Of a stretch of 64,000 nucleotides of DNA, positions 44,074 to 55,135 are shown in pieces. Within the stretch, counting starts at the first letter, position 1. Each line of letters begins with the position of its first letter. The notes beneath the pieces were generated by a model. It saw only the letters and a program-made list of their open reading frames with translations, was not told the origin of the DNA and did not search any database. This DNA comes from Pseudomonas sp. B20(2017) (GTDB lineage: Bacteria > Pseudomonadota > Gammaproteobacteria > Pseudomonadales > Pseudomonadaceae): assembly GCF_002113125.1 (NCBI RefSeq), contig NZ_NEJP01000001.1:1-64000 (forward strand). The letters are read 5' to 3'. Both the position numbers and the translations under genes were made by a program.

Positions 44074-45132
44074 CTACCAGCGGAACCGCAAAGACGGCGC
44101 CACCGGTGTCGGCGTCGGCGCAACGACTGCCGGTGCCCCGGCGACCGCAGGTTGCGGCGCAGCCACCGGAGCGGACGCCTCGGCCGGCAGTTCCTGCAAC
44201 TTCGCCAGCGACAACTGCGCTCGCAACTGATCGGCGCTGCCATTGACCCGATACAGAATGCGATCGGCATCGACACTCTGCAGACGCACGCCGAACGGTT
44301 CGAGTAACCGCAGCAGCGCCGCGTAGTGCTCCAGATTCATGCCCTGGACTTCCAGGGTCTGCTGGCCGGACGCGCCCGGTTTGGCAACAAAGCGTGGCGC
44401 CAACCGTTCAGTCACCGCCAGCATCACCGCATCGGCCACGGCGGCCTGATCCGCGCCCTGCGCATTCCCCGCCTCTTTTTTGTCGCCCAGCCACAATTGC
44501 CATTTGGCCTGCCATTGCCCGCCTTCTTCGCGGGCATGCACGGCGAGCAAAGCGTCAGCGTTGTAGCGCTCGGAAGCGTTGCGCAACGGCGCCGGGTCGG
44601 TTCCCTCGAGCGCCGGCGCCGTGGCGACCAATTGCTCGCTCAAGTCCGCCAACGGCAGGCGCAGCGGCAACCCACGGTGCTGGGCAGCGCGGCGCAACGG
44701 TGCGGCACTGGTCTGTCCGTCGCCCACCAGGCTCGAACCCTCGGTCGAATCGTTCAGCCACCAGCTCAGGATCGAGGGCCGGTTGCCCCCCCACAGCGCC
44801 AGCCCGGCACGGCGCAACGCCTGTTCGGTGGTTCCCGGATCGAAATCGACTTTCAACACTTCCGGCGGCCCGGCATCGAAACCGAACTGGCTGATGATCT
44901 GCTGCGGATCCTTGCGAACCGGCGCCAGGCCCGGGTTCTGCGGGGCTTTCGGGTCGCCGGTCAGGCGCAGCACCAGCGTATCCAGCGCAGCCTGGGTCGC
45001 GCGATCGCGCTCCTCTGGCGACTGGCCAGTGACCGGTTCGCGCACCTGATAAAGACCTTTGAGATTTTCGGCCTGGCTCGCCAGGCTGATCAGAGACAAG
45101 CCACCTACTAACAGCAGTTTACAAAAACGCAT
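44074..45132 (-). CDS. DUF2066 domain-containing secreted protein
   Basis: 352 residues from ATG 45132, giving a signal peptide (MRFCKLLLVGGLSLISLASQA). The body has DRATQAALDTLVLRLTGDP and FDPGTTEQALRRAGLALWGGNRPSILSWWL, typical DUF2066 text, and a Pro/Ala-rich C-terminus. Found between perM and purM in pseudomonads. Periplasmic; function unknown. Divergent from purM with a 376-base gap. Confidence 0.88.
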   Translation of the reverse strand: MRFCKLLLVGGLSLISLASQAENLKGLYQVREPVTGQSPEERDRATQAALDTLVLRLTGDPKAPQNPGLAPVRKDPQQIISQFGFDAGPPEVLKVDFDPGTTEQALRRAGLALWGGNRPSILSWWLNDSTEGSSLVGDGQTSAAPLRRAAQHRGLPLRLPLADLSEQLVATAPALEGTDPAPLRNASERYNADALLAVHAREEGGQWQAKWQLWLGDKKEAGNAQGADQAAVADAVMLAVTERLAPRFVAKPGASGQQTLEVQGMNLEHYAALLRLLEPFGVRLQSVDADRILYRVNGSADQLRAQLSLAKLQELPAEASAPVAAPQPAVAGAPAVVAPTPTPVAPSLRFRW

Positions 45133-45508
45133 GGAGAATTCCCGTCGACAAGAGCGGCTGGAACAGGCCGCGTGCACCGTTGTGGCAAGCCTGTGACCAC
45201 AGGCCATCGCAAAACATTCACACGCGGTCGGTAAGTTTTTGCACAGTCCTAACGATAGACGGTTCCTTATACAGGCACCCGTGATGTCGCCCACAGCGTC
45301 AATTGCAAAATTTTTTCCACCGATATGCCCCTGCCCGTCGGCGTGAGGATGGCCGCTGCCCCTCAAGCCTGATAAAATCGCGCGCCTTCGCAGACCGGCA
45401 ACAGCCGGGCACCCCGAACTTCGCGTGAGGCAATCGCCCCTGTCGGATTCGGCGTTCCCGCTGAACTCGGTCGTTACCCCTGAATCCCCTCCCCTAAAGG
45501 CCTGGATC
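45133..45508. promoter_or_regulatory. Divergent intergenic region of the DUF2066 and purM genes
   Basis: 376 bases without a gene. A -10-like TAAAAT at 45373-45378 precedes purM by about 130 bases. I see no clear purine repressor palindrome. Nothing else is recognisable. Confidence 0.4.
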
Positions 45509-46567
45509 ATGAGCAAGCAACCCTCCCTGAGCTACAAGGACGCCGGTGTAGACATCGACGCCGGTGAAGCATTGGTCGAACGCATCAAGAGCGTCGCCAA
45601 GCGCACTGCGCGCCCGGAAGTCATGGGCGGCCTGGGCGGTTTCGGCGCCCTCTGCGAGATCCCGGCCGGTTACAAGCAACCGGTGCTGGTTTCCGGTACT
45701 GACGGCGTCGGCACCAAGCTGCGCCTGGCGCTGAACCTGAACAAGCACGACAGCATCGGCCAGGACCTGGTCGCCATGTGCGTCAACGATCTGGTGGTGT
45801 GCGGCGCCGAGCCGCTGTTCTTCCTCGACTACTACGCCACCGGCAAGCTGAACGTCGACGTGGCCGCCACCGTGGTCACCGGTATCGGTGCAGGCTGCGA
45901 ACTGGCTGGCTGCTCGCTGGTCGGCGGCGAAACCGCTGAAATGCCTGGCATGTACGAAGGCGAAGACTACGATCTGGCCGGCTTCTGCGTCGGCGTCGTG
46001 GAAAAAGCCGAAATCATCGACGGCTCGAAAGTCGCCACCGGTGATGCCCTGATCGCCCTGCCATCGTCCGGCCCGCACTCCAACGGCTACTCGCTGATCC
46101 GCAAGATCATCGAAGTGTCCGGTGCCGACATCGAAACCGTTCAGCTCGACGGCAAGCCGCTGACCGAACTGCTGATGGCCCCGACCCGCATCTACGTGAA
46201 GCCGCTGCTCAAGCTGATCAAGGAAACCGGCGCGGTCAAAGCCATGGCCCACATCACCGGTGGCGGTCTGCTCGACAACATCCCGCGCGTTCTGCCAAAA
46301 GGCGCTCAGGCCGTGGTTGACGTGGCCAGCTGGAACCGCCCGGCCGTCTTCGACTGGCTGCAAGAGAAAGGCAACGTTGACGAAACCGAGATGCACCGCG
46401 TGCTGAACTGCGGCGTGGGCATGGTCATCTGCGTGGCTCAGGAGCACGTTGAAGTTGCCCTGAACACCCTGCGTGATGCCGGCGAACAGCCTTGGGTCAT
46501 CGGCCAGATCGGTGTCGCCGCCGAAGGCGCTGCCCAGGTCGAGCTGAAAAACCTCAAGGCTCACTAA
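45509..46567 (+). CDS. purM: Phosphoribosylformylglycinamidine cyclo-ligase
   Basis: 352 residues from ATG 45509 ([19 protein letters not shown]). [15 protein letters not shown] is the conserved ATP/Mg glycine-rich DGVGTK motif; [11 protein letters not shown] and [16 protein letters not shown] are further family marks. Forms AIR in purine synthesis. TAATG overlap with purN gives coupled translation. Confidence 0.97.
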   Translation: MSKQPSLSYKDAGVDIDAGEALVERIKSVAKRTARPEVMGGLGGFGALCEIPAGYKQPVLVSGTDGVGTKLRLALNLNKHDSIGQDLVAMCVNDLVVCGAEPLFFLDYYATGKLNVDVAATVVTGIGAGCELAGCSLVGGETAEMPGMYEGEDYDLAGFCVGVVEKAEIIDGSKVATGDALIALPSSGPHSNGYSLIRKIIEVSGADIETVQLDGKPLTELLMAPTRIYVKPLLKLIKETGAVKAMAHITGGGLLDNIPRVLPKGAQAVVDVASWNRPAVFDWLQEKGNVDETEMHRVLNCGVGMVICVAQEHVEVALNTLRDAGEQPWVIGQIGVAAEGAAQVELKNLKAH

Positions 46568-47217
46568 TGCCTAATACCTGTGATGTCGTGGTGCTGTTGT
46601 CCGGCACCGGCAGTAACTTGCAGGCCCTGATCGACAGCACGCGGACCGGCGACAGCCCGGTCCGCATCGCTGCGGTGATTTCCAACCGCGCCGACGCCTA
46701 TGGCCTGCAACGCGCCAGTGACGCGGGGATCGCCACCCGCTCGCTGGATCACAAGGGATTCGAGGGCCGCGAGGCCTTCGATACCGCCCTGATCGAACTG
46801 ATCGACGAATTCAACCCCAAACTCGTGGTACTGGCCGGCTTCATGCGCATTCTCAGCGCTGACTTCGTCCGTCACTACCAGGGTCGCCTGCTCAACATCC
46901 ACCCGTCGCTGCTACCCAAATACAAAGGGTTACACACGCATCAGCGCGCACTGGAAGCCGGCGACGCCGAACACGGCTGCTCCGTGCACTTCGTCACCGA
47001 GGAACTCGATGGCGGACCACTGGTCGTACAGGCAGTAATACCGGTAGAGTTGCACGATTCGCCGCAAAGTCTGGCGCAACGGGTTCACGTTCAGGAACAC
47101 CTGATCTACCCGATGGCCGTACGCTGGTTCGCCGAAGGACGGCTGAGCCTCGGCGAGCAAGGTGCTTTACTGGATGGCCAGTTACTTGGGGCCAGCGGTC
47201 ACTTGATTCGAAACTAG
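46567..47217 (+). CDS. purN: Phosphoribosylglycinamide formyltransferase
   Basis: 216 residues. VLLSGTGSNLQALID substrate loop, LAGFMRILSADFV, and the catalytic NIHPSLLPKYKGLHTHQRAL (Asn, His) plus VTEELDGGPLV (Asp). 10-formyl-THF-dependent GAR formylation. ATG overlaps the purM TAA. Confidence 0.97.
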   Translation: MPNTCDVVVLLSGTGSNLQALIDSTRTGDSPVRIAAVISNRADAYGLQRASDAGIATRSLDHKGFEGREAFDTALIELIDEFNPKLVVLAGFMRILSADFVRHYQGRLLNIHPSLLPKYKGLHTHQRALEAGDAEHGCSVHFVTEELDGGPLVVQAVIPVELHDSPQSLAQRVHVQEHLIYPMAVRWFAEGRLSLGEQGALLDGQLLGASGHLIRN

Positions 47218-47225
47218 GAGATTTT

Positions 47226-47939
47226 ATGCGTCGCGCCCTGCTCTTCGCTTGCGCTCTGCTCGCCCTGCCCTTCGCGCAGGCGGCAGACCTTCAACCGTTC
47301 TCCGCCAGCTACACCGCCGACTGGAAACAGCTGCCCATGAGCGGCACCGCCGAGCGCAGCCTGACCAAACAGGCCAACGGCGTCTGGAAGCTCAGCTTCA
47401 AGGCCTCGATGATGATTGCCAGCCTGTCCGAGGAAAGCACCCTGACCCTGGACAAGGACACCCTGCTGCCACAGTCCTACCACTTCGAACGCGGTGGCCT
47501 GGGCAAGGCGAAAAAGGCTGATCTGGACTTCGATTGGGCCAACAAGCTGGTGACCGGCACTGACCGCGGCGACGCGGTGAAAATCCCGCTCAACCGCGGC
47601 ATGGTCGACAAATCCACCTATCAACTGGCGCTGCAGCATGATGTGGCCGCCGGCAAGAAAAGCATGAGCTATCAGGTGGTCGATGATGGCGAAGTCGATA
47701 CCTACGACTTCCGCGTGCTGGGTTCGGAGAAAGTCGAAACCAAGGCCGGCCAGATCGATGCGATCAAGGTCGAGCGCGTTCGCGATCCGACACAAAGCAA
47801 GCGCATCACCGTCCTGTGGTTCGCCAAGGACTGGGATTACCTGCTGGTTCGCCTGCAACAGGTCGAAACCGACGGCAAGGAGTACAACATCATGCTCCTG
47901 GACGGCACGGTCAACGGCAAGACAGTCAAAGGCAGCTGA
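47226..47939 (+). CDS. DUF3108 periplasmic protein
   Basis: 237 residues. TAGGAG before the ATG and 8 bases after purN. Signal peptide MRRALLFACALLALPFAQA. Beta-rich body with FSASYTADWKQLPMSGTAERSL and TYDFRVLGSEKVETKAGQIDAIKVER, typical of DUF3108. Likely cotranscribed with purMN and ends at a strong terminator. Function unknown. Confidence 0.88.
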   Translation: MRRALLFACALLALPFAQAADLQPFSASYTADWKQLPMSGTAERSLTKQANGVWKLSFKASMMIASLSEESTLTLDKDTLLPQSYHFERGGLGKAKKADLDFDWANKLVTGTDRGDAVKIPLNRGMVDKSTYQLALQHDVAAGKKSMSYQVVDDGEVDTYDFRVLGSEKVETKAGQIDAIKVERVRDPTQSKRITVLWFAKDWDYLLVRLQQVETDGKEYNIMLLDGTVNGKTVKGS

Positions 47940-47953
47940 TCCGTCGCAAAATC

Positions 47954-47984
47954 AAAAAGCCCCGCAAATGCGGGGCTTTTTTTC
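47954..47984 (+). terminator. Terminator of the purM-purN-DUF3108 operon
   Basis: AAAAGCCCCGC / GCGGGGCTTTTTTT, short loop, strong T run. Confidence 0.93.
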
Positions 47985-48000
47985 GCCTGTCGAACGGTGA

Positions 48001-49626
48001 TCAAACCGAGAACTTGGCGACCATGCTGTTCAGGTCCACCGCCAGCCGCGACAGCTCCTGACTCGCGGCGCTGGTCTGATTGGCCCCCGCCGAGGTCTGC
48101 ATCGCCAGGTCACGGATGTTCATCAGGTTGCGATCAACCTCCCGCGCCACGGCCGCCTGCTCTTCCGACGCACTGGCGATCACCAGATTGCGCTCGTTGA
48201 TCAAGGTGAATGCCGAAGCAATTTCCTCCAGCGCCACCCCAGCGGCTTTCGCCAGCTCCAGGGTCGAGCGTGCCCGGACGTTGCTCTGCTGCATCGAACT
48301 GACCGCCGAATCGGTGCCCTGCTGGATGCCGCCGATCATCTGCTCGATCTCCTGCGTCGACTGCTGAGTGCGATGGGCCAGCGCCCGCACTTCGTCCGCC
48401 ACCACCGCAAAACCCCGCCCGGCATCCCCCGCCCGCGCAGCCTCGATCGCCGCATTCAATGCCAGCAGGTTGGTCTGCTCGGCAATCGAGCGAATCACAT
48501 CCAGCACCTTGCTGATGCTGTAGACCTTCTGCGCCAGCTCCTCTACCTGCGCCGCATTCGCCGTGACATCGTCCGCCAGCAACTCGATGGACGACACGGT
48601 CTGCTGGACCTGCTCGCGACCATGCTGGGCAATGCGATCAGACTCACGGGAAGCCTCGGAAGTCGCGACGGCATTGCTCGCCACCTCTTCCACGGCGGCG
48701 GTCATCTGATTGACCGCCGTGGCCGCCTGTTCTATTTCCAGACTCTGCTGATGCAGCCCCCGCGTCGCGTCCTCGGTGACGCAGCTCAACTCTTCCGAGG
48801 CCGAGGCCAGTTGACTGGAGGACTCCGAGATTCGGCGGATGGTGTCGCGCAGATTGTGCTGCATGCTCTTGAGCGCGTGCAGCAGCCGCGCCGGTTCGTC
48901 CTTGCCGGAAATGCTGATATCGCCGGTCAGATCGCCGCCGGCCACCACTTCCGCCACATTGAGCGATTGCGACAGCGGCAGCACGATGCTGCGGGTCAGC
49001 AACAACGCCAGCGCGATGGTAATCAGCGCGGTAATGCCGATCATCACCCCGACCCACACCCGCGAATTAGTGAACACCAGCCGTGCCGCCTCGGTTGCGA
49101 GGTTGGCGTTGTGCTTGTTCAGTTCGACCAGTTCACGCAGGCTCACCGCAATTTCGTCCGCCAGCGGGCTCATCTGCCCGTTGAGAATGGCGGCCGCCTC
49201 CTCCACTCGTCCCTGAGCGGATAACGCCATCACCTGCGCCTGAAGCTCCAGGTACTTGTGTTCGGCAACCTTGAAGCGGTCGAACAACGCGCGCTCTTCG
49301 GGCAATACGATCAGGATGTCGTAACGTTGCTGGGCTTCGCTCAGCACACCGCGCAGATCATTGAGCTTGGCCACGTTCTGCTCCAGCGCCTGCGGATCGC
49401 GATTGAGCAACAGGCGCATGGTCAGCGCGCGCAGGCGCAACATGTCCTGGCTCATCTCGCCCACCGCCATCACGCTGGGCAGCCAGTTATTGTCGACCTC
49501 GTCGGACTGCGCGCGCATGTTCGACATCTGCAGCAGGGCAAACGCCCCAAGGGCAAACACCATCAGCGCCAGCACGCCAAAACCCAGCCCGGCCCGGGGC
49601 GCAATATTGAGACTACGGATACTCAT
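48001..49626 (-). CDS. Methyl-accepting chemotaxis protein (4-helix-bundle sensor)
   Basis: 541 residues from ATG 49626 (AAGGA upstream). Membrane helices at about 12-32 and 192-212 flank a periplasmic four-helix-bundle ligand domain. HAMP follows (about 213-265), then the signalling domain with the tip [19 protein letters not shown] and methylation helices. The C-terminus lacks a clear CheR-tethering pentapeptide. Ligand unknown. Single gene. Confidence 0.95.
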   Translation of the reverse strand: MSIRSLNIAPRAGLGFGVLALMVFALGAFALLQMSNMRAQSDEVDNNWLPSVMAVGEMSQDMLRLRALTMRLLLNRDPQALEQNVAKLNDLRGVLSEAQQRYDILIVLPEERALFDRFKVAEHKYLELQAQVMALSAQGRVEEAAAILNGQMSPLADEIAVSLRELVELNKHNANLATEAARLVFTNSRVWVGVMIGITALITIALALLLTRSIVLPLSQSLNVAEVVAGGDLTGDISISGKDEPARLLHALKSMQHNLRDTIRRISESSSQLASASEELSCVTEDATRGLHQQSLEIEQAATAVNQMTAAVEEVASNAVATSEASRESDRIAQHGREQVQQTVSSIELLADDVTANAAQVEELAQKVYSISKVLDVIRSIAEQTNLLALNAAIEAARAGDAGRGFAVVADEVRALAHRTQQSTQEIEQMIGGIQQGTDSAVSSMQQSNVRARSTLELAKAAGVALEEIASAFTLINERNLVIASASEEQAAVAREVDRNLMNIRDLAMQTSAGANQTSAASQELSRLAVDLNSMVAKFSV

Positions 49627-49756
49627 TGCTCTGGTTCCTTCCAAAAGCGCTGCATCAACCCTGCAGCTGGTTGCTCTAGAAGGTATCGGCCCTTTGGAAA
49701 ATTGCGTAAGACCAAAACGTGATATCAAAAGGCCTTGATACTTCGAACCTGGCGCA

Positions 49757-50788
49757 TTAACGATTCAGCGCGGGTTTGCCGGACTTGAGCGCTGTTCGCG
49801 GCAAGATCGCCAGGAAGTTGTCCCGTGCGACTTTTTTCGCGACAACCTCGGGCAAGGCATCGAGAAACGGCTTGAAGCCGTGGATTTCCTTGCCGAGCTT
49901 GTTGAATCGCCCGACCACGTCCGAACCGATCATGAAACGATCCGGATGGCGCTCCACCAGTTGCACCCACTCCGCTCGCGGCTGACCCTTTTCGTCCAGC
50001 AGATAAGGCGTCAACAGGCTCCACGACAGATCAATGAACAGGTTCGGGTACGCCTCCAGCATTCGCGTCAGGGTCGGCAGCAGAAAATCCAGCTGCGTCT
50101 GATGACGATGGATTTCGGCACTGGTGCCGGCATGGGCCCAGATAAACCGGGTGTGCGGATGATTACGCAGCGGCTCTTCGATTTCCTTCAGATACAGCGG
50201 ATTCTTCTCACGCTTGGAGGTGATGTTGGAATGCAGCATCACCGGCAGATCGTTTTCTGCGGCCAGGTGATAGATGCGGGTCATGGCTTCGTTGTTGGCG
50301 CGTGGCGTATCGCCGGAGGTCAGTGCGGTGAGGTCGTCGTGACGGGTGAAGACTTCGCCGATGCCCTGCCACAAGCCGGGATACAGATCGAGCATGCGCT
50401 GGATGTGCGCGGCGGAGTTCTTGTCGTTGGGGTTGAAGCCTGAAAGAAACGGGTGAAAGTAGTGGCGTTGCTCCGGCGTGAGCTTCTGCACCGCGTCGGC
50501 GACGATCACGTCAGTCGCGCTGTACCAATAGGCATCGGCGTCATCGCCTGCGTAATAACGCGGGCGTTTCGGCTCGTCTTCGTGCCATTTCTTCGCCACG
50601 GGAATGCCGGAAATCATCACGTGCTCGATGGAGTTTTCCTTCATGGCCGTCAGTAATTTCGGCATGCCAGCGGTTTCCTGGAAAAAATCCACGTAATGCA
50701 GGTGCGCATCACTGTAGGTGTAATCCCGGGCACTGGCGGCGCCGGTGAAAACCATCAGGACGACAAGGCTCAAACGAAACACGGACAC
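49757..50788 (-). CDS. Exported amidohydrolase-2 family hydrolase
   Basis: 343 residues from GTG 50788, chosen because GGAG lies 7 bases upstream and a signal peptide results ([19 protein letters not shown]); ATGs at 50794 and 50812 are less well placed. Metal-site motifs: DAHLHYVDF (HxH), MLHSN, WAHAG and IGSDVVGRF (Asp), giving a TIM-barrel amidohydrolase. The substrate is unknown; relatives include decarboxylases and lactonases. Confidence 0.85.
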   Translation of the reverse strand: MSVFRLSLVVLMVFTGAASARDYTYSDAHLHYVDFFQETAGMPKLLTAMKENSIEHVMISGIPVAKKWHEDEPKRPRYYAGDDADAYWYSATDVIVADAVQKLTPEQRHYFHPFLSGFNPNDKNSAAHIQRMLDLYPGLWQGIGEVFTRHDDLTALTSGDTPRANNEAMTRIYHLAAENDLPVMLHSNITSKREKNPLYLKEIEEPLRNHPHTRFIWAHAGTSAEIHRHQTQLDFLLPTLTRMLEAYPNLFIDLSWSLLTPYLLDEKGQPRAEWVQLVERHPDRFMIGSDVVGRFNKLGKEIHGFKPFLDALPEVVAKKVARDNFLAILPRTALKSGKPALNR

Positions 50789-50941
50789 AAGCATTCTCCG
50801 GCAGACAGGCATAGCCTAGACCCTTGCCGGGCAACGAGGGTTCACCCGGCAAGAAAGTGGAACGCGCCTGTGTGGGAAATGCTCTATACCTGCAAGGTCT
50901 TTTTTGATCGAATCCCTTTTCCTACAGCTTGCGAGGTTCAC

Positions 50942-51358
50942 ATGACCGTTACCGTCAATACCGTGTCCGCCGAAGGTTTTCGCCACACTGTTCAGATCGA
51001 TGAGCATGAGCTGTTTACAGACGTCCCGACGACTGCCGGCGGCGAAGGCTCGGCTCCGGAACCGCACGATTACTTCGACGCAGCCCTCGGCGCCTGCAAG
51101 GCCCTGACCCTGAAGCTGTACGCGAAGAAAAAGGACATCCCGCTGACTGGCGTCGGCGTTGAGGTCAAACGCGACAACAGCCAGGAACAGAAAGGCAAAT
51201 ACGCCCTGCACGTGACCCTCACCCTCAAGGGCGTGCTCACCGATGCCCAGCGCGAAGAGCTGCTGCGTGTTGCCGACCGCTGCCCGATCCACAAGCTGAT
51301 GACCACCAGCGAAGTCACCATCGAAACCCACGCCCCGGTCGGCTTCGACAGCCAGTAA
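50942..51358 (+). CDS. OsmC/Ohr-family peroxiredoxin-like protein
   Basis: 138 residues from ATG 50942. The two reactive Cys are in ALGACKALTLKLYA (Cys about 58) and ADRCPIHKLM (Cys about 121), the pattern of OsmC/Ohr hydroperoxidases. Reduces organic hydroperoxides in the cytoplasm. Closer to the YhfA/OsmC-like group than Ohr. Followed by a pirin gene. Confidence 0.9.
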   Translation: MTVTVNTVSAEGFRHTVQIDEHELFTDVPTTAGGEGSAPEPHDYFDAALGACKALTLKLYAKKKDIPLTGVGVEVKRDNSQEQKGKYALHVTLTLKGVLTDAQREELLRVADRCPIHKLMTTSEVTIETHAPVGFDSQ

Positions 51359-51419
51359 TCACCCCGACGACGCCGGCGGGTTATGCTCCACGCATCACCC
51401 GCTCAGCCTGGAATGGACC

Positions 51420-52310
51420 ATGGACACCCAACCCCTGATCATCCGCCCGCGCGCCGAAGACGTCGAAGGCCAGCCGATTTTGCGCCCGCTGCCGTCAGCC
51501 AAATGCCGCAGCGTCGGGCCTTTCGTGTTTTTCGACCACATGCTCGAAACGGTTTATCCGGCGGGCAAAGGCATGAATATCCGACAGCACCCGCACATCG
51601 GCCTGTCGACCCTCACGTATTTGTTCGAAGGACAGATCCAGCACAAAGACAGCCTGGGTTCGGATCAAGTGGTCAGTGCCGGCGATGTCAGCTGGATGAC
51701 GGCCGGCACGGCGATCGCTCACGTCGAGCGCACACCCGAACCGCTCTGGGAACAAAGCTTCAAGATGCACGGCCTGCAAATCTGGCTCGCCTCGCCCAAG
51801 GATCACGAACAAGGCCCGGGGCATTACAGCCACCACCCGGCCTCGACCTTGCCGGTCAGCGATAACCTCGGCGTGCAGATCCGCATGATCGCCGGGTCAG
51901 GCTTTTGCCTGGAATCACCGGTGCCGGTGCTTTCTCCTACGCTCTATGCCGAACTGAAGATGCAAACCGCGACCACACTGCTGATCCCGACCGAGCATGA
52001 AGAGCGGGCGCTGTACGTGTTGAGTGGTGATGTGCAGCTGAATGGCGAAGCGGTCGAACCCCATGCGCTGGTGGTGTTGCCGGCCGGGGAAGAAATGAGC
52101 CTGTTTGCCGAGAGCGACAGTCACGCAGTGTTGTTCGGTGGTACGCCACTGGATGGGCCACGGCGAATCAACTGGAATTTTGTCGCGAGCGATCCGGCGG
52201 CGATCGATGAGGCGCGGCGCAAGTGGGCGGCCGGGGACTGGCCGACGGTGCCGGGGGAAGTCGAGCGGATTGAACTGCCTAAATCGCGCAGCGAGCCGAC
52301 ACCGCTATAA
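51420..52310 (+). CDS. Pirin-family bicupin protein
   Basis: 296 residues. The N-terminal cupin has the metal ligands in HPHIGLSTLTYLFEGQIQHKDSLG and WMTAGTAIAHVERTPEP (His-x-His, His, Glu). C-terminal pirin_C includes ALYVLSGDVQLNGEAVEPHALVVLPAGEE. Relatives are quercetinase-like dioxygenases or redox regulators. Separate from, but near, the OsmC gene; terminator downstream. Confidence 0.92.
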   Translation: MDTQPLIIRPRAEDVEGQPILRPLPSAKCRSVGPFVFFDHMLETVYPAGKGMNIRQHPHIGLSTLTYLFEGQIQHKDSLGSDQVVSAGDVSWMTAGTAIAHVERTPEPLWEQSFKMHGLQIWLASPKDHEQGPGHYSHHPASTLPVSDNLGVQIRMIAGSGFCLESPVPVLSPTLYAELKMQTATTLLIPTEHEERALYVLSGDVQLNGEAVEPHALVVLPAGEEMSLFAESDSHAVLFGGTPLDGPRRINWNFVASDPAAIDEARRKWAAGDWPTVPGEVERIELPKSRSEPTPL

Positions 52311-52316
52311 ACGAAT

Positions 52317-52344
52317 ACTCCCACGCCAGGCGTGGGAGTGTTTT
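52317..52344 (+). terminator. Terminator after the pirin gene
   Basis: ACTCCCACGCC-AG-GCGTGGGAGT followed by GTTTT, 7 bases past the stop. Confidence 0.8.
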
Positions 52345-52352
52345 CAGCCGAT

Positions 52353-53081
52353 TCAGCCCTTGAACACTTCTTCCAGCAAGTCATGCATCGACTTGAACGC
52401 CCGCGCTGCGGTCTTCGCGTCGTACATCATCTTGCCCGGCACATTGGCGTGCGGATCGGTGAACGAGTGCACCGCGCCGCCGTAGCTCAGCAACTGCCAG
52501 TCCACACCTGCCGCGTTCATCTCTTCTTCGAAGGCCGGCAACTGCTCTTTCGGCACCAATGGATCGGAAGCACCGTGCAGCACCAGCACCGAGCCTTTAA
52601 TGTTCTTCGCGTCCGCCGGGTTCGGTGAATCCAGCGTGCCGTGGAACGACACCGCCGCTTTCACTGCCGCACCGGTGCGGGCCAGATCCAGCGCACAGCA
52701 GCCGCCGAAGCAGAAACCGAATACCGCCAGTTTCGAGGTATCGACCGCCGCCTCGCCCTGCTTCTGTAATTGTTCGAACGCGGCCTGCATACGCTTGCGC
52801 AGCAGCGCGCGGTCATTCTTCAGCGGCATCATTGCCGCACCGGCCTGATCGGCATTCTGCGGACGCACGGCCTGGCCGTACACGTCAGCGATCAGTACCA
52901 CATAACCCTTGGCCGCCACCGATTTGGCGATCTCTTCAGCGCCAGCGCTGACACCCATCCAGTTCGGCGCCATCAACAGACCCGGACGCGCGCCTTTGTG
53001 CTCGGCGTCGAACGCCAGGCGACCTTCATAAGGCTGGCCGTCAATCTGATAGACCACGGAACGTACAGTGACTTGGCTCAT
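52353..53081 (-). CDS. Dienelactone hydrolase family protein
   Basis: 242 residues, alpha/beta hydrolase with the DLH-type triad: Cys in VFGFCFGGCCALDLAR, Asp in LHGASDPLVP, His in GGAVHSFTDP. Cytoplasmic, no signal. Often used on lactones or small esters; the substrate is unknown. Convergent with the pirin gene, upstream of htpG's terminator. Confidence 0.92.
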   Translation of the reverse strand: MSQVTVRSVVYQIDGQPYEGRLAFDAEHKGARPGLLMAPNWMGVSAGAEEIAKSVAAKGYVVLIADVYGQAVRPQNADQAGAAMMPLKNDRALLRKRMQAAFEQLQKQGEAAVDTSKLAVFGFCFGGCCALDLARTGAAVKAAVSFHGTLDSPNPADAKNIKGSVLVLHGASDPLVPKEQLPAFEEEMNAAGVDWQLLSYGGAVHSFTDPHANVPGKMMYDAKTAARAFKSMHDLLEEVFKG

Positions 53082-53112
53082 TTCTGACTCCTGAATTGTT
53101 GAACACCAGAAT

Positions 53113-53140
53113 GAAAAAACCCGCCGAAGCGGGTTTTTCT
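53113..53140 (-). terminator. Terminator of htpG
   Basis: AAAAACCCGC / GCGGGTTTTT with a 4-base loop, 10 bases past the htpG stop; T run on both strands. Confidence 0.9.
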
Positions 53141-53149
53141 ACAGCTTGA

Positions 53150-55054
53150 TCAAGCGGACAGTTCAACCAGCAGCTTGTTCAGACGGCTCACGTAAGCGGC
53201 CGGGTCTTTCAAGCTGTCGCCAGCCGCCAGCGCGGCCTGGTCGAAGAGGATGTGCGACAAGTCGCTGAAGCGATCGTCGCTGGCCTCGTTGTCGAGCTTC
53301 TCGATCAGCGGGTGGCTCGGGTTGAATTCGAAGATCGGCTTCGAATCCGGCACCTTCTGCCCGCTGGCCTCGAGGATCTGACGCATTTGCAGACCCAGGT
53401 CCTGCTCACCGATGGCCAGAATGGCCGGCGAGTCGGTCAGGCGATGGGAAACCCGGACTTCGGCAACGGAGTCGCCCAGTGCGGTTTTCAGACGCTCGAC
53501 CAGACCTTCTTTCGACTTGGCGACTTCTTCTGCGGCCTTCTTGTCCTCTTCCGAGTCCAGGTTGCCCAGGTCCAGATCACCACGGGCGACGTCGACAAAG
53601 TTCTTGCCGTCGAATTCGCTGAGGTAGCTCATCAGCCACTCGTCGATGCGGTCGGTCAGCAGCAGCACTTCGATGCCTTTCTTGCGGAAGACTTCCAGGT
53701 GCGGGCTGTTCTTGACCTGCGCGTAGGTTTCGCCGGTGAGGTAGTAGATCTTGTCCTGACCTTCCTTGGCACGCGCCAGGTACTCGGCCAGACCGACGAT
53801 CTGCTCGCCATCGGTGCCATTGGTCGATGCGAAACGCAGCAGACCGGCAATTTTTTCCTTGTTGGCGAAATCTTCTGCCGGGCCTTCTTTCATGACCTGA
53901 CCGAAGTTTTTCCAGAAGCCCTTGTATTGCTCAGGCTCGTTCTTCGCCAGTTTCTCCAGCATGTCCAGCACGCGCTTGGTCAGCGCCGACTTCATCGAGT
54001 CGATGATCGGGTCTTTCTGCAGGATTTCCCGCGACACGTTCAGCGACAGGTCGTTGGAATCGACCACACCCTTGATGAAACGCAGGTACAGCGGCAGGAA
54101 CGACTCGGCCTGATCCATCACAAACACGCGCTGAACGTACAGCTTCAGGCCTTTCGGCGCTTCACGCTGGTACAGATCGAACGGTGCGCGGGCCGGCACG
54201 TACAGCAGCGAGCTGTACTCGAGCTTGCCTTCGACCTTGTTGTGGCTCCACGACAGCGGATTTTCGAAGTCGTGGGCGATGTGTTTGTAGAACTCCTGGT
54301 ATTCCTCGTCCTTCACTTCAGTGCGAGGACGGGTCCACAGGGCGCTGGCGCGGTTGACGGTTTCCCACTCAACCTCTGGCTTCTCTTCGCCTTCGGCAGC
54401 GGCCACTTCTTTCGGCAGCTCGATCGGCAGCGCGATGTGGTCGGAGTACTTCTTGATGATGTTGCGCAGACGCCAGCCATCGGCGAATTCGTCTTCACCT
54501 TTTTTCAGATGCAGGACGATGCGGGTGCCGCGTTCTGGTTTGTCGATGGTGGCGACTTCGAATTCGCCCTCGCCTTTCGACGACCAGTGCACGCCTTCGC
54601 TGGCAGCAGTGCCGGCGCGACGGCTGTACACGTCAACTTTGTCAGCGACGATGAAGGCCGAGTAGAAACCCACACCGAACTGACCGATCAGGTGCGAATC
54701 CTTCTTCTGATCGCCGGACAGGTTTTTCATGAAATCGGCAGTGCCGGATTTGGCGATGGTACCCAGGTGGGTGATCACATCGTCACGGTTCATGCCGATG
54801 CCGTTGTCTTCGAGGGTGACGGTCTTGGCGTCCTTGTCGAAGCTCACACGGATTTTCAGTTCATCGCCACCTTCGAGCAACTCAGGCTTGGCCAGGGCTT
54901 CGAAGCGCAATTTGTCGACGGCGTCAGAGGCGTTCGAGATCAATTCGCGAAGGAAGATTTCCTTGTTGGAATACAGCGAATGGATCATGAGGTGCAGCAG
55001 TTGCTTCACCTCGGTCTGGAAGCCCAGGGTTTCCTTTTGAGTTTCCACACTCAT
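53150..55054 (-). CDS. htpG: Chaperone protein HtpG (Hsp90)
   Basis: 634 residues from ATG 55054, the usual length and start ([20 protein letters not shown]); an ATG two codons earlier is better spaced from GGAG and could also be used. GHKL ATPase motifs: [39 protein letters not shown]. Middle domain [10 protein letters not shown]. Single gene. Confidence 0.98.
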   Translation of the reverse strand: MSVETQKETLGFQTEVKQLLHLMIHSLYSNKEIFLRELISNASDAVDKLRFEALAKPELLEGGDELKIRVSFDKDAKTVTLEDNGIGMNRDDVITHLGTIAKSGTADFMKNLSGDQKKDSHLIGQFGVGFYSAFIVADKVDVYSRRAGTAASEGVHWSSKGEGEFEVATIDKPERGTRIVLHLKKGEDEFADGWRLRNIIKKYSDHIALPIELPKEVAAAEGEEKPEVEWETVNRASALWTRPRTEVKDEEYQEFYKHIAHDFENPLSWSHNKVEGKLEYSSLLYVPARAPFDLYQREAPKGLKLYVQRVFVMDQAESFLPLYLRFIKGVVDSNDLSLNVSREILQKDPIIDSMKSALTKRVLDMLEKLAKNEPEQYKGFWKNFGQVMKEGPAEDFANKEKIAGLLRFASTNGTDGEQIVGLAEYLARAKEGQDKIYYLTGETYAQVKNSPHLEVFRKKGIEVLLLTDRIDEWLMSYLSEFDGKNFVDVARGDLDLGNLDSEEDKKAAEEVAKSKEGLVERLKTALGDSVAEVRVSHRLTDSPAILAIGEQDLGLQMRQILEASGQKVPDSKPIFEFNPSHPLIEKLDNEASDDRFSDLSHILFDQAALAAGDSLKDPAAYVSRLNKLLVELSA

Positions 55055-55135
55055 GGTCATCAAACTCCAATCAGATGGCATTGGCCGCGACCTTGCTGGT
55101 CGGCGGCGGGTTGTTCTGTGAGGTGGGGGCGTGCT